13,413 nt of DNA, from contig JANYGM010000262.1 in assembly GCA_025362415.1 (NCBI GenBank), positions 1 to 13,413 of the forward strand, written 5' to 3'. How positions within the stretch are numbered: position 1 is the stretch's first letter; each line of letters opens with the position of its first letter. Shown here piece after piece: positions 12,650 to 13,413 of this stretch. The position numbers and the translations under genes were made by a program. A model generated the notes under the pieces. It was not told the DNA's origin. It saw nothing but the letters and a program-made list of their open reading frames with translations, and ran no database searches. This DNA is from a bacterium (GTDB lineage: Bacteria > Bacteroidota > Bacteroidia > Cytophagales > Thermonemataceae).

Positions 12650-12845
12650 AGTGTGTAGTGAAGTAGTGTGTAGTGAAATAGTGTGTAGTGTGTAGTGAAA
12701 TACAAGCGGAACGCTATTACGACAAAAAACACTACTCACTATTTCACTAAAAAACAAGCGGAACGCTATTACGACAAAAAACATTACTTACTACTCACTA
12801 TTTCACTACACACTATTTCACTACACACTATCTCACTACTCACTA
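12650..12845. repeat. Compound TAGTG inverted-repeat element with internal duplication, copy 3
   Basis: Outer arms made of TAGTGTG/TAGTGAAA units include a perfect 27-bp inverted repeat (12664-12690 and 12804-12830). Between them, a 30-nt segment (12702-12731) containing AGCGGAACGCT, itself a 4-bp hairpin, and ATTACGACAAAAAACA is repeated exactly at 12754-12783. It occupies almost the whole gap between the VWA stop (12644) and the ftsE start (12853). Confidence 0.85.
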
Positions 12846-12852
12846 AAAAACT

Positions 12853-13413
12853 ATGTCTTTTTCTTCAGAACCTGTTTTAGCTATCAAAGATGCCACTATT
12901 TATCAGAAAGATAATGCTGTCCTTTCTGATGTGTATCTTAATATCAATAAAGGTGAATTTGTCTATTTGATTGGACGTACTGGAAGTGGCAAAAGTTCTC
13001 TTCTCAAAACACTTTATGCTGATTTGCCTTTGTATAGTGGTGATATTCAAGTTGCTGGCTTTCAGTTGTTTAATATCAGTAAAACACAAGTGCCATTTTT
13101 GAGAAGAAAAATTGGAATTGTATTTCAAGATTTTCAGTTACTAATGGACAGAACTGTTAGTGATAATCTTTCATTTGTGATGCGTGCCACAGGTTGGACA
13201 GATAGTTCTAAAATAAAACAACGTCTTTCAGAAGTTTTATTGAAGGTTGGGCTTGGCGCAGCAGCTAATAAAATGCCTCATCAACTCTCTGGCGGTGAAC
13301 AACAACGAATAGTAATTGCTCGTGCTTTGCTGAATGAGCCACTTATTTTGTTTGCAGATGAGCCAACAGGTAACCTTGACCCACAAGTTGCCAACGAAAT
13401 TTTAGATTTATTC
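12853..13413 (+). CDS. ftsE: Cell-division ABC transporter ATP-binding protein FtsE (3' end outside window)
   Basis: The first 187 codons are present and the frame is open to the window end. Walker A GRTGSGKS (about 41-48), Q-loop VFQDFQLL (about 90-97, Q92), ABC signature LSGGEQQR (145-152) and Walker B LILFADEP (164-171) are all intact. VYLIGRTGSGKSSLLKTLY, PFLRRKIGIVFQDFQLLMDRTV and ADEPTGNLDPQ are characteristic of FtsE. FtsE is the cytoplasmic ATPase of the FtsEX complex, which couples ATP use to cell-wall hydrolase activation at the division site. ATG 12853 follows the repeat element by 7 bp, which leaves no normal promoter space outside the repeat; expression would need readthrough or a promoter inside the repeat. 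Confidence 0.85.
   Translation, partial: MSFSSEPVLAIKDATIYQKDNAVLSDVYLNINKGEFVYLIGRTGSGKSSLLKTLYADLPLYSGDIQVAGFQLFNISKTQVPFLRRKIGIVFQDFQLLMDRTVSDNLSFVMRATGWTDSSKIKQRLSEVLLKVGLGAAANKMPHQLSGGEQQRIVIARALLNEPLILFADEPTGNLDPQVANEILDLF

Noticed and set aside
12695..12880. 61-residue plus-strand frame before and into ftsE
   Set aside because: It is repeat translation and runs out of frame into ftsE.

Overview
The window is AT-rich, and its starts are preceded by A-rich stretches rather than a Shine-Dalgarno motif. Together with an FtsE of Bacteroidota type, lipoproteins with short lipobox signals, an Rpn-family nuclease, a Bacteroidota-style tyrosine integrase remnant and a TAnnTTTG-type promoter box, this points to a Bacteroidota chromosome, perhaps a marine member of the Cytophagales. 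The lineage call comes from protein and signal style only.

Bases 1 to about 6230 look like the right-hand end of an integrated phage-like element. Twelve small plus-strand genes are packed tightly: two single-pass membrane proteins with peptidoglycan-binding domains, several tiny one-helix membrane proteins, a beta-rich 89-residue protein, an unrecognised 220-residue protein, and then a likely lysis cassette (coiled-coil membrane protein, holin-like protein, two out-of-frame overlapping spanin-like genes, and an L,D-transpeptidase-like peptidoglycan enzyme). The many tiny membrane proteins recall tailless, membrane-containing phages more than tailed ones, but no capsid protein or packaging ATPase is visible here. 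A minus-strand tyrosine integrase with an internal deletion and frame change closes the element, so it is probably immobile in its present form. Two near-identical bidirectional terminator hairpins face each other across an AT-rich gap between the lysis genes and the integrase.

Bases 6600 to 13413 look chromosomal. They hold a membrane-anchored endonuclease/exonuclease/phosphatase protein; a probable operon of lipoprotein, unknown protein, Rpn nuclease and MoxR-like AAA ATPase; a second lipoprotein with a small VWA (MIDAS) protein; and the first 187 codons of ftsE. The MoxR-like ATPase and the VWA protein are a familiar functional pair, here separated by a lipoprotein gene and a structured intergenic sequence.

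The most unusual material is non-coding. Three 30-bp-spaced hairpins (3157-3239) share a 17-nt core but have different, mutually complementary outer arms. Heptad-like GTGA arrays followed by AATACA start at or just after the stop codons of five genes, in two sequence dialects, and at three of these sites they fold back into long inverted repeats. A C-rich CCCCCAAAGGGGG repeat occurs three times; it encodes a proline-rich linker in one gene and supplies the stop codon of another.
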